A stretch of DNA of 64,000 bases, taken from NCBI GenBank assembly GCA_036936605.1, contig JAUPFV010000001.1, positions 169,780,643 through 169,844,642 on the forward strand. The letters are read 5' to 3'. The position numbers were made by a program, and so were the translations under genes. Source of the DNA: Limnanthes douglasii subsp. nivea. Taxonomy: Eukaryota > Streptophyta > Magnoliopsida > Brassicales > Limnanthaceae. Within the stretch, counting starts at the first letter, position 1. The number at the start of each line of letters is the position of its first letter. Under the pieces are notes generated by a model. The model saw only the letters and a list, made by a program, of their open reading frames with translations. It searched no databases and was not told where the DNA came from. Below are positions 33,742-43,663 of the stretch, in pieces.

Positions 33742-34464
33742 GGAATATATATTATTAATATATTTATTGACCGATAATAATTTAAATCGAAATGCTAAAT
33801 AAACATATTCGGTCATTGTTTTAAAGAAATCTAAATTAAAAGTAGTCGAGTTAATTATTTTATTAACTAAATTGGATATATGAGTGAAAATATGTTATGA
33901 GTTCAAGTGTGGTAACTGGGTTGAATTTGGGCACTCTGATAAAGATGATCCAAATCTTAACACTTAAAATCTGAATTAATAAATTAGGGATATAAGTTGA
34001 ATTATCAATTTATCGGGTTATGATCCTGGACACAAGGAAGTAATAAAAGATGTGTTTTACAATGTTGGGCTTCACATTGTAAAGACTATAAGTAAGGGGT
34101 TATGTTTATGAAGTAATAAAAGATGTGTTTTACAATGTTGGACTTCACATTGTAAAGACTATAAGTAAGGGGTTATGTTTATGAATTTCATAATCCTAAA
34201 CCTCAATCAAACAGACGAGCGCTTCCTTTAGTGTCTGTAAACCTTTCCTTTCAACTAACTCGTTTTACAGGTTTCTTAAGGCAATATACGGAATCGCTAA
34301 AGAACGAAAAAGAACAAAAGAGAATACTAAATGGAAAGCAGCAGACAAACCCGTAAGTGTTCTTGGTTTTCTGTTTATTGATTAGGTGAATCTAGATAAA
34401 AATTTCTTTATTTTTTCGTGATTTGTTATATATTATTTGATGCGATTTCGAATAATATATAACA
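33742..34464 (+). repeat. Copia B 5' LTR with 73-bp tandem duplication
   Basis: Pairs with 49175-49725 (shared TGCTAAATAAACATATTC, TGAATTTGGGCA, AAACCTTTCCTTT). It ends just before TGGTATCAGAGCCA. A 73-bp segment is duplicated in tandem (34037-34109 and 34110-34182, one G/A difference), absent from the 3' LTR. The exact left edge is soft, since the first bases have diverged. Confidence 0.82.
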
Positions 34465-34466
34465 AT

Positions 34467-34480
34467 TGGTATCAGAGCCA
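34467..34480 (+). other. Primer binding site, copia B
   Basis: TGGTATCAGAGCCA, the plant tRNA-Met primer site, lies two bases beyond the 5' LTR end. Confidence 0.88.
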
Positions 34481-35245
34481 AATTAACCCTTTTTTTTTTG
34501 ATTCCATAGAATAATCGAATTGTGTATTGATAGATAAAGATGCATGCTTTTCTTCATCGTAAAGAAGCTATGTGATTGAGATTATGTGTTAATTGAGCTG
34601 GTTAGGGCATGGATTTAGAAATGGTATGAAAAGCATGTTATGTGACTTCTTCGTATTAAAAAGCATGTATAATTTTTTTTATCATGTTTTATATCAATAA
34701 ATTATAATTTTGATAATTTGAGGATTTTTTGCGTTAAATTAGGTATTGATTGATTTCTGGAATTTTCTCTCTCGAAACTAGCATCAAATCAACCCTAATA
34801 TAATGAATAAAATCAAAATTATTGGAACATTGGCTCATCGACGACTTAACCCCTGATGTTAACGTTGATCGAACGTTGTCCGGTGATGTTCACAACGGCG
34901 AGCAAACTGCTCACGTTGTGGATGAACACCGCAACTTGCGAGGAAATTCGCAATACATTATTGTCGCGATGACAGTAGTAAGAGTGTTGGGAATCGTGTT
35001 TTTTTCTGGAAGATGAACAATGTGTGAACAGTATTTTTGAGGATGAATAATACTATTTTTTAAACACTATTCATCGAGAACACTATTCATCGAAATTAAT
35101 ATAATTATTATAGTATTTTTCTCAAACTCATAAAATTTCATGTTAGTATGATTTGCCTTCCGGTATCTACTATCAGGGAATTTTATGTTTTACATGTATT
35201 TGCCATGTTCATGAATACGTTTTTAGTTATATGTCAAGATGCTAA

Positions 35246-35972
35246 ATGTGTTTTGTGTTGTTTGTTCTTATAATAGTATCTAGCCGTTATAATCTATTGG
35301 GGAACTGTCCATCTATGTTGGATTGTTCGGACTTCCAACTGTGGAAAGAAGATATGTTGCTATTTTTATCTGTACATCATTATGATCATGCATTGTCAAC
35401 TCACAAACTATCCCCCCTTAGTCCAGAAAGTACACCGGAGGAAACTAAGACCGATGAAAGGTGGAGAAGTCAAATAAGTTATGCATATCGGTCTTGTTAC
35501 ATGCGATACCAGTAGCATTGCGTGGGGTAGTCCCTAAAGGTGTTATCACTGCCTCGGTCTTTCTCGCGGAGGTCGATAAAGCCTTCGCAAAAAATGAGTT
35601 GGTAGAGATACAGCATTTGCTCATCGAGATAACTACCAAAAAGTATAATGGAAAAGGTAAAGTCCGGGAGCACATTCTGGGAATGTCGATGATTGGCGAA
35701 AAGTTAAAGGCAATCATTTTTGACTTACTTGAGGAATGCATAGTGGGGTTCACATTTCATTCGGTGCCAGACCGGTTTAAGTACCTATAACTGCATGCGG
35801 GAAATATGGAATACCAATGAATTGATATCCCACGCTGCACAGAAGGAGGATAAATTTAAATGCACAACAACTAAGGTTAATGTGATTACATTTGTAAAAG
35901 GGGCAGGGCCTGTGAGGAAGGCAGATGGCAAAGGACCGGGAAAAGGTCCGGTCAAAAAGAAAAAACATGAAT
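35246..35972 (+). pseudogene. Copia B gag, C-terminus deleted
   Basis: The start region (35246-35515) reads LDCSDFQLWKEDMLLFLS as in copia A. A frameshift near 35470 moves Gag to the frame 35461-35790 with VALRGVVPKGVITASVF and GFTFHSVPDRFKYL. It continues to a lysine-rich run near 35965, where sequence jumps directly into integrase. The zinc knuckle is lost at this junction. About 780 bp of leader lie between the primer site and the gag start. Within it, 34822-35016 is a short frame without recognisable homology. Confidence 0.8.
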
Positions 35973-37015
35973 GATGTATTTGAGAGACGGAACCGAACAC
36001 TAAAAGATATGGTTAGAAGCGTGATAAGTCACTAAGCTCTACCATTATCTCTCAGGTGAAAGCCATTAAATCTGCCGCTTATATACTTAATTAAGTACCC
36101 ACCAAGGCTACTGTTAGGCCTTATATGAGCTTTGGAACGAGTGTAGACCCAATCAGAAACATATGCATGTGTGGGGCTGTCCAGCTGAGGTGAAGCCTTA
36201 CAAACCTCAAAAAAAGAAATTGAACCCAAAAACAGTTAGTTGTTACTTCATAGGTTTATTCCGATCATCGAGAGGGTATAAGTTTTATGATTCTCTCATT
36301 TGTACAATATTTAAGACAAGAACGATCAAGTTTCTAGAAGATGTTGATTTTGGGGGGAAGAATATGGGAACAAATGTTGATTTTGAGGAATAATCCATAG
36401 AGAATCATGAAGGTTTAATGGGGATACCCATATATCAGAAGAGAGGGTTGTGATGCCAATCATTTCGGTCCCATTAGAACAAGGTAATCTGCAAATTAAA
36501 AATGATGCTCTACTTAAGGGTTCTAATCAGGATACAGATATGGTCTAGGTAGAACAAAAGGAACCTGAAGATAATCTTCCACAAGGGAATCAAAATGACA
36601 TCGTTCATTATGATTAAACTCTACCTCCTCAAGAAGTGCAACAAGATGAAATAGTGTCCTTAAGAAGGTCCACTAGAGAAAGGAAGAGTACTACAGGTCC
36701 AGAATTTATAGTATATCTTCAGGAGCATGATAAGTTATGTATTGGAACTGTAGATGATCCTCATCATACAAACATGACATGGCTAGCTCTGACTCTTGGA
36801 AGTGGATCGACACTATGAAGGATGAGTATAAATCGATGGAGGATAATGCATTATGGGATATTGTCGTATTACTTGAAGGGAAAAATAGAATTTGTTGTAA
36901 ATAGGTTTACAAAGTGATTCCCTGGGTAATGTGGAAAGACATAAAGTTGTCTTGTAGCGAAAGGCTATACTGAGCGTGAAGGGATTTATTTTAAGGAAAC
37001 ATTGGCTCTGGTATC
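35973..37015 (+). pseudogene. Copia B integrase C-terminus to RT start
   Basis: Broken frames read KAIKSAAYILN, MHVWGCPAEVKPYKPQKKKL, VSCYFIGLFRSSRGYKFYD and FLEDVDFGGKNMG. The linker VSLRRSTRERKSTTGPEF follows. RT then begins (WIDTMKDEYKSMEDNALWD) and is cut at 37015 by the Tat LTR. Residues match copia A closely. Several stops interrupt the reading. Confidence 0.82.
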
Positions 37016-37518
37016 TGATGAGTCCAAATTCGAAGAGCTCCCCGGAAGGGTAGTCCAAAGTAAATCACCCCGTAAAACCGGGCAGACTCCATGACTTCAA
37101 TTCGAACAGCACTGGTTGAACCGGACAGATGATTTTGAACACTGCAAATATAAGGCAGTTCGAACTATGACTAAAGTACTAAAATACCTAAACACTATCT
37201 GACTAAGCTGTCTATTCACTTACTTAAAACTTGTGGGTCTTTAAACATGACCCGGGTCCATTAAACTTGACCCGAAAGCCCATAAGGGCCCAAATCTTAC
37301 ACTATAAATGCCCAACCACCAGCATTAACTAGGGGTAAGAAAAATTAACTGCTGCCAGGCTGCTTAATCCTCTCTCCACCCTTGAAACACTTTGAAACAC
37401 CTTGAAATATATCAAAACACCCTTAAACACCACCACACCACCGTGAAACACCCTTACGCCGCCTTAAAACTCCACTTAAAATTACCAGCCTACCCTCAGG
37501 CTACTTTTATCCACACCA
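37016..37518 (+). repeat. Tat element 5' LTR
   Basis: Starts TGATGAG and ends CACACCA. It contains a TATA-like CTATAAATG at 37312-37320. Compared with the 3' LTR, three single-base differences are seen (in AGTCC[A/G]AATTC, ACCGG[G/A]CAGAC near 37080 and CCAG[C/A]CTACCC near 37489). A primer-site candidate TTGGCAACCACAGTGGG follows two bases after its end. The matching tRNA was not identified. Confidence 0.95.
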
Positions 37519-37591
37519 AATTGGCAACCACAGTGGGAGGCGACGGTGCCTGAATCAAACATTCAAAACCAAGTAAAAGAATTCTGTCCGA

Positions 37592-39934
37592 ATGAATCCG
37601 GATAATCCAGAGCTTCCACCAGCTTTGCTCGAAGTGGTGGAAGAGAACGATGAATATACTGTCCAAGAGCGTGACAGGTTGAGGGTTGAAATAGAAGCTC
37701 TGAGGACTGAGAAGGCCAAGATGGGCATGAAGGAAAAGTCCAAAGCATCAGTTGCTCATCGATCTGATAACCCTCGAGAACATGAGGCTTCGAAGACTCA
37801 TGTGAGCACTAAAAAGACACATGCTAGTTCTAAAAAGTCTCACCGGTCCAAGCCTGTGGAGAGTTCTGACTCAAGTTCAGAATCTTCGGACAGCTCTTCG
37901 GACAGTGAGGGGAATGAAAAGTCCTTGTCCTCCAGCAGTGACGAAGGGCGAACCAGGAAAAAACAAAAGCAAGTTAAAAAGTATTCCAGAAAAAGAGACC
38001 ACCATGGAAGAATGAAAAGACACATTGGGAAAGGATCATCTCACAGCCGGAGACATATAGACCGGTTGCTGATGGATCCATTTGCCTTCCATGATGAGCC
38101 AGGTATCTTTGCAACGCCTAATGAGGATACCGTGTTCAGTCGTGGAAGGAATTGGAAGCAGTCTCCACTGTCTTCTAAAATCCTATCCGGGAACCTCCCC
38201 AAGAGGTTTGACAGCACAAAGATGGAGAAGTACGACGGCAGTACTGATCCGGACAATCATCTGGAGCAATTCAAGAACTTCATGATGAACTTTGATGATG
38301 ATGATAAACTACTCTGCAGGGCATTCTCCCAATCCTTTACGGGGAGTGCTCTGAAGTGGCACAACAGCCTTCCTCAGGGTTGTATCAGAGACTTTGATAC
38401 CTTTTGGGTGGCCTTTCGAAGGCAATTTGTGGGAAGTAAGGAGCTCAAGGGCAATGGAGATACCATAATCCATTGTGCCCAAGAGCCAAATGAATCATTG
38501 AAAGAATACATAAGTCGCTTTGTGAATACAAAGAACGGGCTGGCTGATTGCTTTGAACAAGTGGCAATAGCATCCCTGAGACAAGGTTTGAACCCGGGCA
38601 ACCTGGCCGATTCAGTAACAAGGAAGAAAGCCATGACATGGGGTGGATTGCTGAATCAAGTCGGCAAGCAAATAAATGTTGATGAAACAAAAAAGACCAG
38701 GGTGCACAGGCAGGTGAGATCCACCCCGGTGACACCAACTCCCCATCAAAACCAGTCCGGAAACAAAGCTAGAGAAACCGGACAGGGGCATGGAAGAGGA
38801 AAAGCTCAGTCTCAACCAGCTGCTCCTGCACAAAGTCAGCAGTCTAGAAACAAAAGGGGGCCGTGGGTCCAACCGGAGTGGTTTGCAGAGCTCAAAGAAA
38901 GTGTGGCAACCATTTTCGAGAAAACTAAAGATGAAGTACACTACCGGAGACCGGCAACCTTGCAGTCTCCCAGAGAACATCGAAACAGTTCTTTTTGTCA
39001 ATATCACAATGATATTGGCCATACTACTGATGATTGTATAGCCTTGAAACAAGAGGTTCAGAACCTGATTGAAAGAGGGAAATTGGGTGCATACGTTAAA
39101 AGAAGAGGAGGCAACAGGCCTGACAACACTCACCGGGCTGGTCCGGTTAATGCTGCCCCAGAAGGGGCCATGGTAATTGTTGAAAGGTTTGATGTGGAAT
39201 CAGAATACTTGGATCCTGATCCAACAAGGAACAGAGTGGGTGCAATAGAGGAACGTTCCAGGTCGGTCTCCGGGCTCATTAAATTCTTTGAGTCCTTGAC
39301 AATTTTCGGAGGGGACACCATAACGGCTCCTACCACTTCATCAAGAAAAAGGCATGTTCACAATTTGGCAACCCAACTAGAAGGGGGCATGACCTCTTAT
39401 CAATCGTCAAGTTTATTCCCATTCATTGTCTTTGATGGGGATGATTTGAGAGACATTGCTGGCCCTCATGAAGATGCTGTTGTCATAGGAGCATCGATAG
39501 GGGGCAATGAGATAAGGCGAATCCTGGTAGATACTGGGAGCTCTGCCAATATCCTTTTCCTAGATACTTACAAGAAAATGAAAAATCCAGCTGTGATTCA
39601 AAAGTCAGACCGATCGATTGTAGGCTTCACGGGCAGTTCAGCTGATGTAATTGGTGAGTTCGAAGAAGAAGTATTGTTGGGCAGAGGCCCTTTCAAGAAA
39701 ACGGTCAGAATACTTTTCATTGTGGTGGACTGTCCCACTTGTTACAATGCTATTCTAGGGAGATCTTGGCTCTCTAGGATGCATGCAGTGGCCTCAACAG
39801 TTCATCAGTGTCTAAAATATGCTGTTCAGGGGCAGGTTGGGGTTGTCCGGAGCAGTCAAAAAGTTGCAAGAGAATGCTATGCCACTGCCTTGGCTCCACG
39901 AATGCTGGGGGCAGTCCGTACAAACGACCAATAG
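37592..39934 (+). CDS. Tat Gag-protease polyprotein
   Basis: Open frame of 780 residues. Residues 1-60 contain a glutamate-rich helix. Residues 70-150 are a serine/lysine-rich basic region. About 210-370 is the Retrotrans_gag capsid core (MEKYDGSTDPDNHLEQF, ALKWHNSLPQGCIRDF, LKEYISRFVN). From C469 the segment CQYHNDIGHTTDDC is the zinc-knuckle-like motif of this lineage. The aspartic protease follows, with active site LVDTGSSANILF (aspartate 647) and a later ILGRSWL. It ends at TAG 39932-39934 and the same frame stays open into pol. The products would form the particle and mature the polyprotein in the cytoplasm. The frame is intact and may be functional. Confidence 0.93.
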   Translation: MNPDNPELPPALLEVVEENDEYTVQERDRLRVEIEALRTEKAKMGMKEKSKASVAHRSDNPREHEASKTHVSTKKTHASSKKSHRSKPVESSDSSSESSDSSSDSEGNEKSLSSSSDEGRTRKKQKQVKKYSRKRDHHGRMKRHIGKGSSHSRRHIDRLLMDPFAFHDEPGIFATPNEDTVFSRGRNWKQSPLSSKILSGNLPKRFDSTKMEKYDGSTDPDNHLEQFKNFMMNFDDDDKLLCRAFSQSFTGSALKWHNSLPQGCIRDFDTFWVAFRRQFVGSKELKGNGDTIIHCAQEPNESLKEYISRFVNTKNGLADCFEQVAIASLRQGLNPGNLADSVTRKKAMTWGGLLNQVGKQINVDETKKTRVHRQVRSTPVTPTPHQNQSGNKARETGQGHGRGKAQSQPAAPAQSQQSRNKRGPWVQPEWFAELKESVATIFEKTKDEVHYRRPATLQSPREHRNSSFCQYHNDIGHTTDDCIALKQEVQNLIERGKLGAYVKRRGGNRPDNTHRAGPVNAAPEGAMVIVERFDVESEYLDPDPTRNRVGAIEERSRSVSGLIKFFESLTIFGGDTITAPTTSSRKRHVHNLATQLEGGMTSYQSSSLFPFIVFDGDDLRDIAGPHEDAVVIGASIGGNEIRRILVDTGSSANILFLDTYKKMKNPAVIQKSDRSIVGFTGSSADVIGEFEEEVLLGRGPFKKTVRILFIVVDCPTCYNAILGRSWLSRMHAVASTVHQCLKYAVQGQVGVVRSSQKVARECYATALAPRMLGAVRTNDQ

Positions 39935-39940
39935 CAGTTT
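39929..39940 (+). promoter_or_regulatory. Candidate stop-codon readthrough site between gag-pro and pol
   Basis: CAA-TAG-CAG-TTT. Gag-pro and pol are in the same phase (the distance 37592-39995 is divisible by three), and there is no other stop between 39935 and the end of pol. The pol frame has no ATG near its start; the nearest conventional reading begins at GTG. The context resembles the tobamovirus-type leaky stop, UAG followed by CAR-YYA, here with U instead of the final A. Readthrough would yield a Gag-Pro-Pol fusion in minor amount. A recent nonsense mutation is the alternative. Confidence 0.55.
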
Positions 39941-42900
39941 GAGGGCCTTTCTGGGGGTGAGGGTGAAATTGATGACCCCAGGGAGACCCCCGGAGTGTTG
40001 ATCCCGGTTGAGGAGGTTGAGACACACTGCTTAGAAGAAGGGAAATCTGTCAAGATAGGGTCCAAAATGCCACAAGTATTGAAAGAAGAGATGTTAAAAT
40101 TCTTAAAAGACCATCATCATGTCTTTGCTTGGTGCAATGCTGATGTTACTGGAGTACCATCAGAAGTGATTTCTCATCACTTGTCTGTCCGGAGAGACGT
40201 AGCACCGGTGGTGCAAAAAAGGAGAGCTTTCTCCAAAGAAAAGGCTGATGTCATTGTACAAGAGGTTGACAGACTCACAAAGATGGGGCACATTAAAGAA
40301 GCTCAGTATCCTTTGTGGACTGCCAATCCAGTCTTGGTAAAAAAGAAAAACGGTAAATGGCGAATGTGCATAGACTTCACAGATCTCAATCGAGCTTGCC
40401 CAAAAGACTTGTATCCGGTTCCCCGGATAGATCAGCTGGTAGATTCTACTTCTGGGAACAAGCTACTCTCTTTCATGGATGCGTTCTCCGGATATAATCA
40501 GATCCAGGTGGATCCAAGGGATCAAGAGCATACCACTTTTGTTACTGATAGAGGATTACACTGCTACAAGGTGATGCCCTTTGGTTTGAAGAATGCTGGG
40601 GCTACTTATCAAAGGTTAGTCAACAAAGCATTTGCTAATCAGATCGGAAGAAATATGGAGGTTTACATCGACGATATGATGGTGAAAAGTGTGGATGAGC
40701 AGCTACACTTGTCCGACCTCCAGGAGACTTTTGCCAACCTGGCCAAGGTGAATTTAAAGCTAAATCCTGAAAAATGTGTGTTCGGAGTGCAGTCCGGGAA
40801 GTTCTTAGGGTACATTATAAGTGAGCATGGAATCCAGCCCGACCCGGACCAACTCAGTGCTTTGTTTCAAATGGAGCCTCCTCGAAATGTTAAAGAAGTG
40901 CAGCGGTTAACGGGGAGGTTAGCAGCTTTGAACAGGTTTATCTCTAGGTCTTCGGACAAATGTGCTCCTTTCTTTCAAACTTTGAAAGGTGCAAAGGGGT
41001 TTGAGTGGACACCACAGTGTGATGAGGCGTTCAATGAAATTAAGAAGCATCTGTCCTCTCCGAAGACTTTATTCAAACCAATCGATGGGGAGACTCTATT
41101 TGTGTATCTGGCTGTTTCAAGTTGTGCCATCAGTGCTGTGTTAGTTAGGGAGGTTGATGGGTATCCTCACCCAGTATACTACATCAGCAAAAGCCTGATT
41201 GATGCTGAACGCCGTTACTTGAAACTCGAGAAACTAGCATTGGCCTTGGTGATAGCTGCAAGAAAGATGAGGCCTTATTTTCAGGCTCACCCTATCGTTG
41301 TCCGGACATCCTTCCCTTTAAAGAATGTCCTTCAAAAAGCGGATATTTCGAGCAGAATGACAAAGTGGTCAGTAGAGTTGGGGGACTTCGACATAGACTT
41401 TGCTCCTCGAACAGCAGTAAAAGCTCAAGCTGTGGCTGATTTTTTGGTTGAATTCCATTCTGATAGGGACTCAGAGCAACCTGCTGATTCAAAAGACAAA
41501 AAAGTGTGGATTGTCCGAACAGATGGAGGATCCAGTGCCACAGGATCTGGGGCAGGAATATGTCTTACCTCTCCTTATGGGGACAACATGTTTCAAGCTA
41601 TTTGTTTTGCTTTTAGGGCGTCCAATAACGAGTCCGAATACGAAGCAGCTATAGCTGGATTAAAATTGGCTTACATTTGTGGAGCAAAAAGGGTCAAGCT
41701 GCTAAGCGACTCCCAATTGCTTGTCCACCACGCCTTGGGCCTATCAGAAGCTAGAAAAGAACAGTTAATCAAGTATTTACTTCTCTTGAAAAATGAGGCA
41801 ATAAAGTTTAAAGCTGTTGTCTATGAGCATATTCCCCGGGCAGAGAATGAACTGGCAGACTCATTGGCAACGATAGCATACACGGAGTCCTATCCATGGA
41901 TCCATGTGCTTGAAAGTCCTTCTATTCAACTTAATGAAGGGGAGAAAGAGGAGGTCTTTGAAATACAAGTAAATCAGCCTCAAGATTGGAGGTCTCCTCT
42001 TATCCAATATCTGTCCGATGGCGTCGTACCCTTGGTTAAATCACAAGCCAGAACGTTAAAACACAAGGCTCATGGTTTCATCATGATTAGAGAGGTCTTG
42101 TACAAGAAATCCTACAGCAAACCTCTCCTACGCTGTTTAGGAGATCATGAGTCACAAATGGTTCTCTCCGAATTACATGATGATGAGGGATCAGCCCATT
42201 GTGGATTTAGAGCGTTAACAAGAAGAGTGCTTCTCTCTGGATATTATTGGCCTTCAATAATGAAAGATGCCAAGGAACTGGTAAGAAGGTGTGACCCATG
42301 CCAAAGGTACAGCAATGAAATTCATGTACCAGCCATCCCTTTGGAATCAATTTCTGAGCCTATCCCTTTTGCTCGATGGGGATTGGACTTAGTTGGGCCT
42401 CTCCCTATGGCGTCCGGAGGGCGTAAAACCATAATTGTAGCCATCGACTACTTTTCGAAGTGGATAGAAGCAGCCCCCTTAGCAGGAACAACATCAAAGG
42501 CTGTTATAAAATTCATTCTATCCAACATATGTTGCAGATTTGGTGTCCCTCAGAGAATAACAACAGATAATGGGCCACAGTTTGACAACAGAGAAATGGA
42601 GAGCTTCTGTGCCTCAAGGGGTATTCAACACTGCTTTTCTTCACCATTCCACCCACAAGCTAATGGGCAAGTTGAGGTGGCTAATAGAACAATACTGTCC
42701 GGCTTAAAGAAAAATCTGGAAGGGGCTGTTGGAAAGTGGCCTAGTTATTTACAAGAAGTCTTGTGGGCCTACCGGACAACGCTTGGAGCTACCATGCAAG
42801 AATCACCTTTTGCCTTGGTCTATGGGATGGATGCAGTAGCTCCCATAGAAAAGACACTCCCTTCTTTTCGTGTTCATAACTTCTCCGGACAGGCTAATGA

Positions 42901-43222
42901 AATGGCAGTTAGAAATCAACTTGACTTAATTGAAGAAAGGCGAGTAAAAGCTCATCTTAGAATGGCACACTATCAGGGCTTGATGAGAAGCAGGTTTGCT
43001 TCCAAGGTTAAAAGAAGAGACTTTCAACCACGAGATAAAGTATTGAGGAAAGTTTTCTTGCATACCAAGGAAAAAATCTTCGGAAAGCTGGCCCCAACTT
43101 GGGAGGGTCCGTATACTGTGGTTGAAAGAATCAAGCCTGGCACATACTGGCTGGAAGACAAAGATGGCAGGGTCTTAACTCACCCTTGGAATATTGAACA
43201 CCTTCGAATGTATTTGGAATAA
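39935..43222 (+). CDS. Tat Pol: RT, dual RNase H, integrase
   Basis: An open frame continuing gag-pro phase after TAG. RT: VKKKNGKWRMCIDFTDLNRA, then MPFGLKNAGATYQRLVNKAF and catalytic YIDD (40664-40675). Next comes a gypsy RNase H/connection (YISKSLIDAERRYLKLEKLA, MTKWSVELGDFDIDF). A second, archaeal-type RNase H starts at TDGGSSATGSGAGI (41519 on) with NNESEYEAAIAGLKLA and LSDSQLLV. Integrase follows: H2C2 finger (HCGFRALTRR...CDPCQRY), core WGLDLVGPLPMASGGRK, TTDNGPQFD and GQVEVANRTI. The C-terminus contains APTWEGPYTVVERIKPGTYW, a GPY/F module. No chromodomain is present. All catalytic residues seen are intact. Confidence 0.95.
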   Translation, partial: QFEGLSGGEGEIDDPRETPGVLIPVEEVETHCLEEGKSVKIGSKMPQVLKEEMLKFLKDHHHVFAWCNADVTGVPSEVISHHLSVRRDVAPVVQKRRAFSKEKADVIVQEVDRLTKMGHIKEAQYPLWTANPVLVKKKNGKWRMCIDFTDLNRACPKDLYPVPRIDQLVDSTSGNKLLSFMDAFSGYNQIQVDPRDQEHTTFVTDRGLHCYKVMPFGLKNAGATYQRLVNKAFANQIGRNMEVYIDDMMVKSVDEQLHLSDLQETFANLAKVNLKLNPEKCVFGVQSGKFLGYIISEHGIQPDPDQLSALFQMEPPRNVKEVQRLTGRLAALNRFISRSSDKCAPFFQTLKGAKGFEWTPQCDEAFNEIKKHLSSPKTLFKPIDGETLFVYLAVSSCAISAVLVREVDGYPHPVYYISKSLIDAERRYLKLEKLALALVIAARKMRPYFQAHPIVVRTSFPLKNVLQKADISSRMTKWSVELGDFDIDFAPRTAVKAQAVADFLVEFHSDRDSEQPADSKDKKVWIVRTDGGSSATGSGAGICLTSPYGDNMFQAICFAFRASNNESEYEAAIAGLKLAYICGAKRVKLLSDSQLLVHHALGLSEARKEQLIKYLLLLKNEAIKFKAVVYEHIPRAENELADSLATIAYTESYPWIHVLESPSIQLNEGEKEEVFEIQVNQPQDWRSPLIQYLSDGVVPLVKSQARTLKHKAHGFIMIREVLYKKSYSKPLLRCLGDHESQMVLSELHDDEGSAHCGFRALTRRVLLSGYYWPSIMKDAKELVRRCDPCQRYSNEIHVPAIPLESISEPIPFARWGLDLVGPLPMASGGRKTIIVAIDYFSKWIEAAPLAGTTSKAVIKFILSNICCRFGVPQRITTDNGPQFDNREMESFCASRGIQHCFSSPFHPQANGQVEVANRTILSGLKKNLEGAVGKWPSYLQEVLWAYRTTLGATMQESPFALVYGMDAVAPIEKTLPSFRVHNFSGQANEMAVRNQLDLIEERRVKAHLRMAHYQGLMRSRFASKVKRRDFQPRDKVLRKVFLHTKEKIFGKLAPTWEGPYTVVERIKPGTYWLEDKDGRVLTHPWNIEHLRMYLE

Positions 43223-43663
43223 AACTTATGTAAATATTTACTTGTTTAAACATCCATGTAAATATTTGGGGGCATACCACTTCCTCTCTTCGGCGCCACG
43301 AAGAGTTTTCAATAAAACTTGGAGCCTTTTTAAACAATTTTCTAAGTTTTTACAAAATTCTGGTGATTGTCATACAATACGGGCTGGAAGATCTAAGGGC
43401 TACTTAAATTCTAGCCAGAGAAATTAAACACTCTCACAATACAAAATATTTAAACAGACTATGGAATAAGAGAAAAGTTGTGCAAGATAAAACGTTCATT
43501 CAATAAAATTAAAGTTGCCTTGGCCTTCCGAGGACTTTTTAAACAAGTTTAAACACAATACAAAAATCTGTCCGGACAAAACGGACAGCATCACAAAAAA
43601 GGTGCCTTGGCCTTCCAAGGACTTTGGTTCGAAGAACAAAAAGTAAGCAGAATAAATTACCAT
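43223..43663. other. Spacer between pol and antisense frames, short repeat pair
   Basis: Non-coding. TGCCTTGGCCTTCC(G/A)AGGACTTT occurs at about 43516 and 43603, 88 bp apart, each containing a short inverted arm (CCTTGG/CCAAGG). The antisense frame begins its stop just right of this spacer, so it may hold 3' ends for both strands' transcripts. Confidence 0.5.

Noticed and set aside
37563..40065. Several antisense and out-of-phase frames over the Tat gag and pol start
   Set aside because: They are shadow frames of the long intact gag-protease and pol reading frames, with no motifs of their own, unlike the antisense frames at 43664-46621.
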